Assembly: GCA_002376845.1 (NCBI GenBank)
Contig: DFOS01000026.1
Coordinates: forward strand, 1 to 64,000
From: Bdellovibrionaceae bacterium UBA3535
Lineage (GTDB): Bacteria; Bdellovibrionota; Bdellovibrionia; Bdellovibrionales; UBA840
Direction: 5' to 3'
DNA length: 64,000 nucleotides
In this document: in pieces, positions 44,090-52,803 of the stretch
Numbering within the stretch: position 1 is the stretch's first letter
Layout: every line of letters begins with the position of its first letter
Made by a program: the position numbers and the translations under genes
The notes under the pieces: generated by a model
Told to the model about the DNA's origin: nothing
What the model saw: only the letters and a program-made list of their open reading frames with translations
Databases searched by the model: none

Positions 44090-44653
44090 ATGTACACTAC
44101 TAGTGATTTTCGCAAAGGTCTTAAAATTATGGTGGAGGGGCAACCCCACGTAATTACCGATTTTCAGCATGTAAAGCCCGGCAAGGGAAACCAATTTTCC
44201 CGGACCAAAATGCGCAATTTACTTACAGGCAGCAATTTGGAGCGTACTTTTAAATCTGGAGAAAAGTTTGAGGTGCCCGATGTCATGAACAAAGACATGT
44301 CGTTTCTTTACCAAGACGAAAGTGGGTATAACTTCATGGATCAAAGCAGCTTTGAACAAATCCTTATCACCAATGAGGACATTGGCGAGGAAAAACTCTA
44401 CCTAACGGAGAATATGGAAGTCTCCATTATGCTTTACAATGACAAACCTATTGGGGTTACAGTGCCCAATACTGTAGTTTTGTCTGTAGCCGAAACCGAG
44501 CCGGCAGTAAAAGGCGACCGAGTAACAGGCGCCACCAAATCTGCCACCATGCAGACCGGTCTAAAGGTTCAAGTCCCCTTGCACATCAACGAAGGCGACA
44601 ATTTAAAAATTGATACTCGCACTGGTGATTACATAGAAAGAGTAAACACCTAA
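44090..44653 (+). CDS. efp: Translation elongation factor P
   Basis: This 187-residue protein stimulates peptide bond formation at polyproline stretches. It has the three EF-P beta domains: KOW-like N-terminus with the modification loop HVKPGKGNQF (K32 is the modified lysine position), OB domain and the C-terminal TGLKVQVPLHINEGDNLKIDTRTGDY. No epmA/epmB genes are nearby, so the modification type is unknown. It follows the TPR gene and has GAGGTTA just before the ATG. Confidence 0.97.
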   Translation: MYTTSDFRKGLKIMVEGQPHVITDFQHVKPGKGNQFSRTKMRNLLTGSNLERTFKSGEKFEVPDVMNKDMSFLYQDESGYNFMDQSSFEQILITNEDIGEEKLYLTENMEVSIMLYNDKPIGVTVPNTVVLSVAETEPAVKGDRVTGATKSATMQTGLKVQVPLHINEGDNLKIDTRTGDYIERVNT

Positions 44654-44729
44654 TAAATCCGCCTTTTGTCTTGTTTAGTTTTACAGCTTAAACCTGTGCA
44701 ATTGCTAGTTTTTTAGCGATAATTAGCCT

Positions 44730-45764
44730 ATGCAAGCAGGCTTTGAGTGGAGCATCTTTGACGCGCTAAATACCCAAAAGGATATGGCTTTAGCAATTGA
44801 TCAGGTTTTAAAAACCTGGGTGGCACAAGGCCTGAATCGTAATGCTACAAAAGCGCTATTTAAATTTCTATACAACACAGGCTACCACAACACATTGATT
44901 GCACAGGCACAGTACTTAGTGGAACACGACATTCCGGTGCCGGCACATTATATTTTTCAAATCATCCTGGAAAATAATATAACATTGAGCGATGAAGAAC
45001 TGATGTTTTTTCTTAATACTGCGGATGAAGAAGAAAAAGCGCAAATACTAAATAATTTAAATTTTGATCGAATCAATAACAACTTAGCCAATATCCGAAA
45101 GGACTTTTTAGAAAAAGAGTTCCTACAACGAAAAAAAGAAAAAGAAAAAATCATAGAGAAGGTAGCTCTATTAAAAAATGAAAATCTTATAGATGAAGAA
45201 CATAAAATCTTCCAAGACTTACCTGCCTATTTAGAAAACGATGAGGATTTACTCGGGCTATATGAGGATTTTAAAACCCGACATGCTGACAACCTGTTTA
45301 AATTGGATCGGCAATACCAAACTGCTTGGATTCAAAAGCGTCTACTGATAGAAGAGGAACAAGAAACAAGTGATTATGAAGAGCTCATGCTAAGTGTAGC
45401 CAAAGAAAATCTTCACCTAAAAGGACTTATCGCCTACTCACTTTGCCTTGCCGATTTATTCAAAGCTGCAAAAACTTGCTTGGAATACAGCGAATTAAGT
45501 GAGTCTGAAGAATGGCTTTACATTTTCTTATTAAACAAGACAAACAATCATGTCTTGTGTTTAAGTCGAGCACAAAAAATGGAAAACAAATATGGCCATG
45601 AACCAGAGAAAATGATGGCATGCATTTACTATCAAGCGATTAGCCTGCACGCATTAGGCAAAACCAGTCGAGCCATTCAGCTTATGGACACTGTCTTAAA
45701 GTACGATTCAAATTTTAAGATTGCCAAAGAACTGTTTGATGAGTGGAGCCGATATGAAAAATAA
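44730..45764 (+). CDS. Helical-repeat protein upstream of tamB
   Basis: This 344-residue, mainly helical acidic protein has no signal peptide. A charged coiled-coil-like segment (about 130-170, EKEFLQRKKEKEKIIEK) separates two helical-repeat halves; the second (about 225-335) ends in a TPR-like hairpin (ISLHALGKTSRAIQLMDTVL). The family is not recognised. Its end overlaps the tamB start by 11 bases, so it is probably part of the tamB-Omp85 operon. The start ATG lacks a clear ribosome-binding site. Confidence 0.75.
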   Translation: MQAGFEWSIFDALNTQKDMALAIDQVLKTWVAQGLNRNATKALFKFLYNTGYHNTLIAQAQYLVEHDIPVPAHYIFQIILENNITLSDEELMFFLNTADEEEKAQILNNLNFDRINNNLANIRKDFLEKEFLQRKKEKEKIIEKVALLKNENLIDEEHKIFQDLPAYLENDEDLLGLYEDFKTRHADNLFKLDRQYQTAWIQKRLLIEEEQETSDYEELMLSVAKENLHLKGLIAYSLCLADLFKAAKTCLEYSELSESEEWLYIFLLNKTNNHVLCLSRAQKMENKYGHEPEKMMACIYYQAISLHALGKTSRAIQLMDTVLKYDSNFKIAKELFDEWSRYEK

Positions 45765-48700
45765 AATCATATCGTTCGCCATAATATTTGCCTTCTTCTT
45801 CAGCTTAGGTTTTGTCTATGAGTTTCATTATCCCCGCCTGAAAGAATGGATCCGAACCCAAGTCTACCTACAATCCTATGACAATTTGCCAGCCCTAATT
45901 GAATTTCGTGACCTAGAGCTAAGCCCCTTTACTCTAGGGGTAGTGATCTATGACCTTGAAATGAAACCCAAAAAGGGCCTGGAGACCAAAACAAGTGGCA
46001 TGAAAATCAAAGAGATTCGTATACACGCCAGTTTTTTAAAGCTCCTACTTGGACGTTTTGAAATCTCTAGTATCGAAATCATAGAGCCCGTTACATCCGT
46101 CATCATTAGGAAAACAGCAAATAGCAATCCATCCCGGGCCAAAAGCTTTGATTACGCAGATTTACTCCAACGTTTAAAAGATATACCGCTAGATAGCATT
46201 CATATAAAAAAAGGCCTTGCCTACATTCGACTAGATGAATTCGATCAGTCCCTGCAAGTAAAAGACTTTGATGTCAGCCTTGATAAGCAAATTACGGGTT
46301 TTCATTTTTTTCTGGATATCCCGAACCTGAAAGTAAAACAACGCGGCGTCAGAGAGTCGCTAACCTTTTTCTCCTTGGTTAGTGATGTGCAGCTAACGAA
46401 AGACAGAATTTACCTTGAAAGACTTGTCGTAAAAAGAGATGACAGCTTTATTGCGGCGAAGGCTTCCATGCCACCTGCAATAAACAAAGAATCCCTTTAT
46501 GATACTAACTTGGTTGCAAGCTGGAATTTACAACTAGAATCTGTACGAGACTGGGTTCACACCTATCACAGAAGACTGAATCTCCCAAAAATTCACGGGC
46601 GCACAAGCGGGCAAGTCAATTTGGATCGTAGCAATGAATTGTTGTCCAGCTTGAAAATTAAGGGTCAAAACCTGGGCATCAATCAATACAATATTGGCAA
46701 TGTAGATGTCAGTGGCCAACTAGCAGAAAACTTCTTACTGCTACAAAGACTAGAATTAAAAAACAAAAGTCAAAACATAGAAATCACCAAGTCTAAGATG
46801 TTCCTTGATAAAGCAAAATCTTTTTCTGCAAACTTAAACCTAAAAGCTTTTGAGCTATCCCAGCTACTTACTGACTTGGGCCTAAACGAGGTACCACTAA
46901 AGCTGCAAGCAAGCGGAACTGCAACTTGTAGCGGCGCGATACAGCCGCGTTTTTTTGTTAATTGCTTACCTAAAATAGAAGTTCCGCATTTTCACCTAAA
47001 CAACAAAAAGCAAAAGCTTGTTGAGGTAAATAATATTAAAGCCAATGGCTCGATCAATATCACTGCCAAAGACATTCACATAGCTGGAGAGGTAGAACTA
47101 CCAAAGTCCAAAGGAAGTGCGAACTCTAGGATTCAGTATGACGAGGGTTTTATAGTAAACTTTCAATCGGAACAATTAGACTTTTCAGATCTTGATTATA
47201 TAGTTGGTCTTAACTTTAAGGGCATCAGTAAACTAAGCGGTAGTACCTATGGTAACTCTAGAACGGCAAAACTAGATATTTCCATAAACAATCAAGACTT
47301 CTATTTTCAAAATGTTTTCATGGGCAATAACACAGCAAATATAACGTATTCCAATCCCAATTTGAGTATCAAGCAATTGGCTGGAAATATTGAAAACACC
47401 GTTTACGAAAGTGAAGTTGTCATCGATGTAATCGAAAATACCATTGATATAAAAGGCAAGAGTCCAATTTTCAATTTGAACCATATCAATTCTATCGTTT
47501 TACATGACTTAGAAACACAAATACCTGTGCGCGGTATAGCTAGCTTAGATTGGCATATCTTTGGCCCCTTAAGGCTTAGTGAACTAAATTATAATGGCAG
47601 CATTCAAGCACAAAGAATATTTTTATACGAAGAAAGTATCGACCGCCTTTTTGCTGAATTCGAATCTGATGTTGAAAAAGTGAATATAGTTAATTCATCC
47701 CTAAAAAAAGCTAGCAGTAACGCACAAATTGCCGGCTTCATAAAAAAAACAGGTGACCTAAATGTAAATCTCCTGGCCTCAAATTTGCGAAGCGAGGAAT
47801 CAGAAAACCTAAGACAATATATTAAAAACTTCAAGGCTAGCATGAATGTAGCCGCTAGCCTTGAGGGCAAAATTCTAGAACCAAGCGCTAATATAGAAGT
47901 AAATCTTCCCAACTATGCTATCGGCAACCGAGAATTCCAAAAAGGAAAGATCGACTTACTATATTCTGATGAAAAAATACAAATACAATCCGCACTATTC
48001 AATGACGCATTTCTTTTGAACACATCGAAGTACCTTAAGGATAGGAATTCCATCGATTTGAATGCTGAGTTTAAGAGCTGGGATTTCACATCAATATTTG
48101 GTCTCATTTCAGAAGGCGGTGACCGTGATGCCTACGAATCCAATTTGAATGGTAAGCTGAGCATGTCTCTCAATACTCGCGAGCCTCTACAATCGGAATT
48201 AGAAATAGAACTGGATGCAGCCAAGCTAGCCATCTCTGATTATTTTTTAGAGCTACAAGAGCCCATGCTCTTAGAGTACAAGCGGGGAAATGTCACCACC
48301 ATTAACACCATCCTGCGGGGAAATGATAACTACTACCTTGAAGTAGAAAGTAATAGTCGCAGAAAAATGGCCCTTAGAGGTGAAGTCAATATTGCCTTGG
48401 TATCGTTTCTACTACCCTTTGCTCGCGATATTAGCGGTACTTTAAATCTTAACTCCAATTTATTTATCAAAGATGGTGCCTTTGAACTATTGGGAGAGGC
48501 AAAACTTCGCAACGGCTACGCGAGAATTGAAGACTTTCCCATGGCATTCGAACAAACCGTTCTTGATGCAAGCTTTAGTCAGGAATCCATACAAATCAAT
48601 CAGTTTCAAGCGAACTTTGGCGGTGGAAGCCTGCGAGGTGATGGTTTTATTCAGCTGAAGGGACTGAACAATATTCCTCTAAAGATTGAGGCAATTCTAG

Positions 48701-49686
48701 ACAAAGCCAATCTGCAACTTAATAAATCATCTAGTTTATTAAGCTCTGGAAACTTAATTTTAGAAGGGAATTGGTTCCCGTACAGCCTTCGTGGCAATGT
48801 AGAAATTCGCAAAGGCGTAATATCTCCCGACAACTCTTCAAATGAAAAAACCATTAGAAAGAGCAAACTATTACCTGAGATCGTGAAAGAAGATAGCTTT
48901 GTGCCGATAAATGCTGATCTAAATGTTAACATCTTGGGCAACCAAGTGCGAATTGAGCACCCATTCATACGTGTCCCCATTCAGGGGCAACTCAGCGTAC
49001 AAGGAGATATTACTAAGCCCTACTTAAGCGGTGAAATCAGCCAAGCGCAAAAAGGAACCTTATTATTTAATGAAGCCGAGTTTGAAATTGATTCTCTAAC
49101 GGCAACTTTTCCATTAAATAATAATATGAACCCCAATATTTATCTAAACGCTAACACTAGATGGAAAGAGTACGACATAAATCTAATTGCTACTGGCACA
49201 TTGAATGATCCGCGTGCGAATTTCACAAGTCAACCGCCGCTCAACGAAAACGATATTATTACTTTACTCACTCTTGGTTATACACAAGACACTCTTGTAG
49301 AAGAGGAAACCGAAGAAGCCAGTGATTCTAAAGCCTATGAAATAGGTACTGCCATTATCAATCGTAACCCCATTAACCAACAACTAGAAGACAAGACAGG
49401 AATCACTTTTAAATTTAACACCACTACTGACAGCGCTAACGAAAACATTACGGTTCCAAAAGTGGAGGTTTCTAAAAAATGGGGCAACAAGCTAGAAACC
49501 AAGGCAGGTAGAACCTTTGGTAAAGTCTTGCGCAATGATGCACAAGTTGAATACAAAATTAATGATAAATTTTCTGTAGTTGGCAGCTGGGAGGGTGAGT
49601 CCATAAACGAAAATGCGGAAACATCTGAATTTCAAAACGAGGATGTATTTGGCTTAGACTTAGAATACAAGGTGGAGTTCAAATGA
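45754..49686 (+). CDS. tamB: TamB-like intermembrane beta-helical protein (DUF490)
   Basis: This 1310-residue protein (ATG 45754) has an N-terminal membrane helix (about 5-22) and a very long beta-repeat body, beginning with an AsmA-like segment (LRDLELSPFTLGVVIYDLEM pattern) and ending with the DUF490/TamB C-terminal domain (about 1050-1310, with NGYARIEDFP and ITLLTLGYTQD). Such proteins bridge inner and outer membranes and move phospholipid or assist barrel assembly. It overlaps the downstream Omp85 gene by four bases (ATGA), the classical TamA-TamB partnership in reverse order. Confidence 0.92.
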   Translation: MKNKIISFAIIFAFFFSLGFVYEFHYPRLKEWIRTQVYLQSYDNLPALIEFRDLELSPFTLGVVIYDLEMKPKKGLETKTSGMKIKEIRIHASFLKLLLGRFEISSIEIIEPVTSVIIRKTANSNPSRAKSFDYADLLQRLKDIPLDSIHIKKGLAYIRLDEFDQSLQVKDFDVSLDKQITGFHFFLDIPNLKVKQRGVRESLTFFSLVSDVQLTKDRIYLERLVVKRDDSFIAAKASMPPAINKESLYDTNLVASWNLQLESVRDWVHTYHRRLNLPKIHGRTSGQVNLDRSNELLSSLKIKGQNLGINQYNIGNVDVSGQLAENFLLLQRLELKNKSQNIEITKSKMFLDKAKSFSANLNLKAFELSQLLTDLGLNEVPLKLQASGTATCSGAIQPRFFVNCLPKIEVPHFHLNNKKQKLVEVNNIKANGSINITAKDIHIAGEVELPKSKGSANSRIQYDEGFIVNFQSEQLDFSDLDYIVGLNFKGISKLSGSTYGNSRTAKLDISINNQDFYFQNVFMGNNTANITYSNPNLSIKQLAGNIENTVYESEVVIDVIENTIDIKGKSPIFNLNHINSIVLHDLETQIPVRGIASLDWHIFGPLRLSELNYNGSIQAQRIFLYEESIDRLFAEFESDVEKVNIVNSSLKKASSNAQIAGFIKKTGDLNVNLLASNLRSEESENLRQYIKNFKASMNVAASLEGKILEPSANIEVNLPNYAIGNREFQKGKIDLLYSDEKIQIQSALFNDAFLLNTSKYLKDRNSIDLNAEFKSWDFTSIFGLISEGGDRDAYESNLNGKLSMSLNTREPLQSELEIELDAAKLAISDYFLELQEPMLLEYKRGNVTTINTILRGNDNYYLEVESNSRRKMALRGEVNIALVSFLLPFARDISGTLNLNSNLFIKDGAFELLGEAKLRNGYARIEDFPMAFEQTVLDASFSQESIQINQFQANFGGGSLRGDGFIQLKGLNNIPLKIEAILDKANLQLNKSSSLLSSGNLILEGNWFPYSLRGNVEIRKGVISPDNSSNEKTIRKSKLLPEIVKEDSFVPINADLNVNILGNQVRIEHPFIRVPIQGQLSVQGDITKPYLSGEISQAQKGTLLFNEAEFEIDSLTATFPLNNNMNPNIYLNANTRWKEYDINLIATGTLNDPRANFTSQPPLNENDIITLLTLGYTQDTLVEEETEEASDSKAYEIGTAIINRNPINQQLEDKTGITFKFNTTTDSANENITVPKVEVSKKWGNKLETKAGRTFGKVLRNDAQVEYKINDKFSVVGSWEGESINENAETSEFQNEDVFGLDLEYKVEFK

Positions 49687-52472
49687 GGATCTTATTTGTC
49701 ATGCTTCTCCTACTCCCCTGCAATGTCTTTGCCAGCGCACTCGACATTTCGGCGCTACCCAACAAAATTGCCAACAAATTGCAACTGGAGGCCTCCAACC
49801 TGATCTCGCCTCCGATAAACAAAGAAAAATTGGACGACCTAATGCGTTGGTTGTATCGCCAAGATCAATTTCAAGACATTCGCATTAGCTCAAAAAATAT
49901 TGGCGATAAAGTAATCTACAAGCTTTTCCTAGAAGAAATACCCAAAATTAAAGACATTGATATTGTAGGTAATGAATCCGTAGACAAGGACCTGCTATTT
50001 AATTCCTCTGGATTGCAAACAGAAGATAACTATGACCCTTATAGAATACGCAATGCCGCTTCCAGAATCCTAGAGGAAATGCGCAAAAACTCCTATCTAG
50101 CCGCAAAAGTAAATGTGGAAATTAATGACATCAAGGATTCCAGAGATAAAAACCTTATTATGAACATAGACGCAGGCCCGTCCTACAAAATTTCCAGTAT
50201 TATCTTAATTACACCAAATTCACAACTGAAAAAAGATTTGCAAAAAATCACCAATGACTACCTAGAGGAAACTTTTACGGAAGAAACTGTCTTAGAATCG
50301 CAAAACGAAATCAAAGAATTCTTAATTGAAAAGAAATACTTTTCAACCAAGCTAATGGAACCCAAATATGACTTTGACGCCAGCCGAGGAATTGTAAACA
50401 TTAGCTTTAAAATCGAGGGGCCCTATCGCTATGAACTACGCTTTAATGGCAATAAAGACATATCCTACCGTCAATTGATGCGCAAGCTTGAGTTAAAACC
50501 AGGTGATCGGTTGGGTGTGAATCCAGCAGCGGATCTTTCCGAGAGATTTACAAAAATTTATAAGCTAGAAGGCTATGCAAATGTAAACATCCAACACAAA
50601 TCCAAAGACAATGCCGAGGATTTCATTAGGGAAATACAATTTCAAGTGGATGAAGGGCGCAAAGTCAAAATCCGTGAATACATAATACAAGGGACCATAG
50701 CGATAAAACCAGAGCAATACGTTGAATGGATTAAAGAATTTTCTGGAAATCTCATTGCTAAAAACTATTACCATGAAGAGCAGTTAAATAATGGTTTGAA
50801 AAACCTAGTTACACATATGCAAAACCAAGGCTTCTTAAGTTTTCGCTTACTTACAAGCAGAGTAAATTATAATAAAAAGAAGAATAAGGTAAGAATTTAC
50901 ATTCGTATCGAAGAAGGGCCACAGAGCATACTAAAAAATGTAGAATTTCAGGGAGCAAAAGTATTTGAGAAAGATAGCTTAAAAAAAGTAGCGGACCTCG
51001 AAGAGGACAGACCACTTCAATTAGAAAAAGTGGAGTCGGCGGTAGACAAACTTATTAATTTTTATAAAAGCAATGGTTTTTTAGATGTCACTATAGACAG
51101 TGATCATGCCTCTTTTATTCAATACTATGATAAAAACAAAAAAGCCGATCTCAACTTCATCATAAATGAAGGGGATCAAATTATAGTGAATAATATTATC
51201 GTAAACGGCAATAAGATGACAAAGAGCTCCGTTATACGCAAGGCTTTAAGTTTCCGAAAAGGTGACATTCTTGACTCTGACAAATTAAAAAATTCTGAAG
51301 CTTCTCTTAGAAGACTTGGAATCTTTAATAGCGTTACCATCAAACACAGAAAAGGTACATCCGCTGTACGAGATATTATCGTTACGGTTAACGAGCGGAA
51401 GCCGGGTTTATTTAGCTTTGGAGCAGGAGTTAGCAATGAATTAGAATTTACCGTGCGTGGCTACTCAGGGATTGCATATCGCAATCTATTTGGTACGGCG
51501 CGGGCCATTCAAGGCCGCGTGCAATTGAACTCCAATATAAAAGCAAATGAGTTTATTGATTATTCTGTGAACGCCAGCTATCTGGAGCCCTTTCTATTTA
51601 ATAGTCAAACTAAGGGAAAAGTGAATATCGTAAATAGCCAATCGCTAATTAGCTTTGGTACGACCGACCTGGAGGCCGTTGAGTCCACTTCCATAAATTT
51701 TCTACTAGAGAATGATTTAAATCGCTTCCTAAAGCTAACATGGAAGGCTTGGGGAATTGAGCGCAACAAAAAATTTGAAGTTGACGATGAGACCATTTCA
51801 GAAGAAAGAAACATCGCCGAAATTGGCCCTACCCTTGAATTTGATTTTCGCGACAACCCTTTTGTGCCTAAAAAGGGCACCTATACACGCTTTAATCTAG
51901 ATTTTTCTTCACCCGATATTGGCTCCTCCAAGGCGGATGATACAGACTCTAATATAAAAACTGTTTATTTTGTAAAAACCAATTTGCAATTCAATCAGTA
52001 CATTCCTATTTGGAAGAATTCGAATATCATTTTTGCCTACTCTCTAAGAGGTGGCTATTTAAAGAACCTAGGCAATAAGGCAAACTCTGCTGTTCCGCAA
52101 GAAAGACTATTCTTTCTCGGCGGAGTTACTACCATTCGTGGCTTTGAGATTAACTCCATACCGGACCAAGAAGTATTAAAAGGAAGTGATCAATTTGCCT
52201 CAGCAGAAAATGAATCCTATTCCTACCTAGCAAAATTGGAGCTTAGAATTCCATTTACCGACAGCTTGGGAACAGCAATATTTTATGATGGCGGCGGAGT
52301 CCGAGTGCACAAGCGCGATTTGGGAGACCCCTACCGAGATGCCATAGGATTCTCCTTGCAATATATGACACCAATCGGTGCAATCAACTTGGGCTATGGA
52401 CACAAACTAGACCGTAAACGTGAACTTGGTGAGTCCAGTGGTGAAATATTCTTTTCCATTGGAGATTTCTAG
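49683..52472 (+). CDS. Omp85-family outer-membrane protein with about seven POTRA domains
   Basis: This 929-residue protein has a signal peptide (1-17) and then about seven consecutive POTRA units (about 25-555; clear ones begin at IKDIDIVGNES, YRYELRFNGNKD, VKIREYIIQGT, LKNVEFQGAKVF and VNNIIVNGNKMT). The C-terminal barrel (about 570-929) has the Omp85 loop motif TIRGFEIN and ends in phenylalanine. BamA has five POTRA units and TamA three, so this arrangement is unusual. Coupled to TamB, it is most likely its outer-membrane partner; BamA function cannot be excluded. Confidence 0.9.
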   Translation: MRILFVMLLLLPCNVFASALDISALPNKIANKLQLEASNLISPPINKEKLDDLMRWLYRQDQFQDIRISSKNIGDKVIYKLFLEEIPKIKDIDIVGNESVDKDLLFNSSGLQTEDNYDPYRIRNAASRILEEMRKNSYLAAKVNVEINDIKDSRDKNLIMNIDAGPSYKISSIILITPNSQLKKDLQKITNDYLEETFTEETVLESQNEIKEFLIEKKYFSTKLMEPKYDFDASRGIVNISFKIEGPYRYELRFNGNKDISYRQLMRKLELKPGDRLGVNPAADLSERFTKIYKLEGYANVNIQHKSKDNAEDFIREIQFQVDEGRKVKIREYIIQGTIAIKPEQYVEWIKEFSGNLIAKNYYHEEQLNNGLKNLVTHMQNQGFLSFRLLTSRVNYNKKKNKVRIYIRIEEGPQSILKNVEFQGAKVFEKDSLKKVADLEEDRPLQLEKVESAVDKLINFYKSNGFLDVTIDSDHASFIQYYDKNKKADLNFIINEGDQIIVNNIIVNGNKMTKSSVIRKALSFRKGDILDSDKLKNSEASLRRLGIFNSVTIKHRKGTSAVRDIIVTVNERKPGLFSFGAGVSNELEFTVRGYSGIAYRNLFGTARAIQGRVQLNSNIKANEFIDYSVNASYLEPFLFNSQTKGKVNIVNSQSLISFGTTDLEAVESTSINFLLENDLNRFLKLTWKAWGIERNKKFEVDDETISEERNIAEIGPTLEFDFRDNPFVPKKGTYTRFNLDFSSPDIGSSKADDTDSNIKTVYFVKTNLQFNQYIPIWKNSNIIFAYSLRGGYLKNLGNKANSAVPQERLFFLGGVTTIRGFEINSIPDQEVLKGSDQFASAENESYSYLAKLELRIPFTDSLGTAIFYDGGGVRVHKRDLGDPYRDAIGFSLQYMTPIGAINLGYGHKLDRKRELGESSGEIFFSIGDF

Positions 52473-52494
52473 ATCCATCTGATAAAATTAAAAT

Positions 52495-52803
52495 ATGGGC
52501 ACGCAAAAACAAAGCCAGCAACAGACACCGGACTTACAAGAAAAAAGCAAAAAACCACAACTGTATAAAGTCATCATTCATAATGATGATTTCACGCCCA
52601 TGGAATTTGTTGTGCATGTATTGACAAAGTTTTTTAAAAAGCAAGAACAAGAGGCGCAAAAGGTCATGCTTGAAGTGCATCACCGAGGAGCTGGCATAGC
52701 CGGAGTATATACTAAAGAAATAGCAGAAACCAAAGTTATGCAAGTCAACAAATACGCCAAAAACCATGAACACCCATTAAAGACCAGTGCGGAGCCAGAA
52801 TGA
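52495..52803 (+). CDS. clpS: ClpS adaptor protein
   Basis: This 102-residue adaptor delivers N-degron substrates to ClpAP. The core KVIIHNDDFTPMEFVVHVL, VMLEVHHRGAGIAGVYTKEIAETK is diagnostic, with the DDFT residues lining the N-degron pocket. It overlaps clpA by four bases (ATGA), as in many proteobacteria. Confidence 0.97.
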   Translation: MGTQKQSQQQTPDLQEKSKKPQLYKVIIHNDDFTPMEFVVHVLTKFFKKQEQEAQKVMLEVHHRGAGIAGVYTKEIAETKVMQVNKYAKNHEHPLKTSAEPE

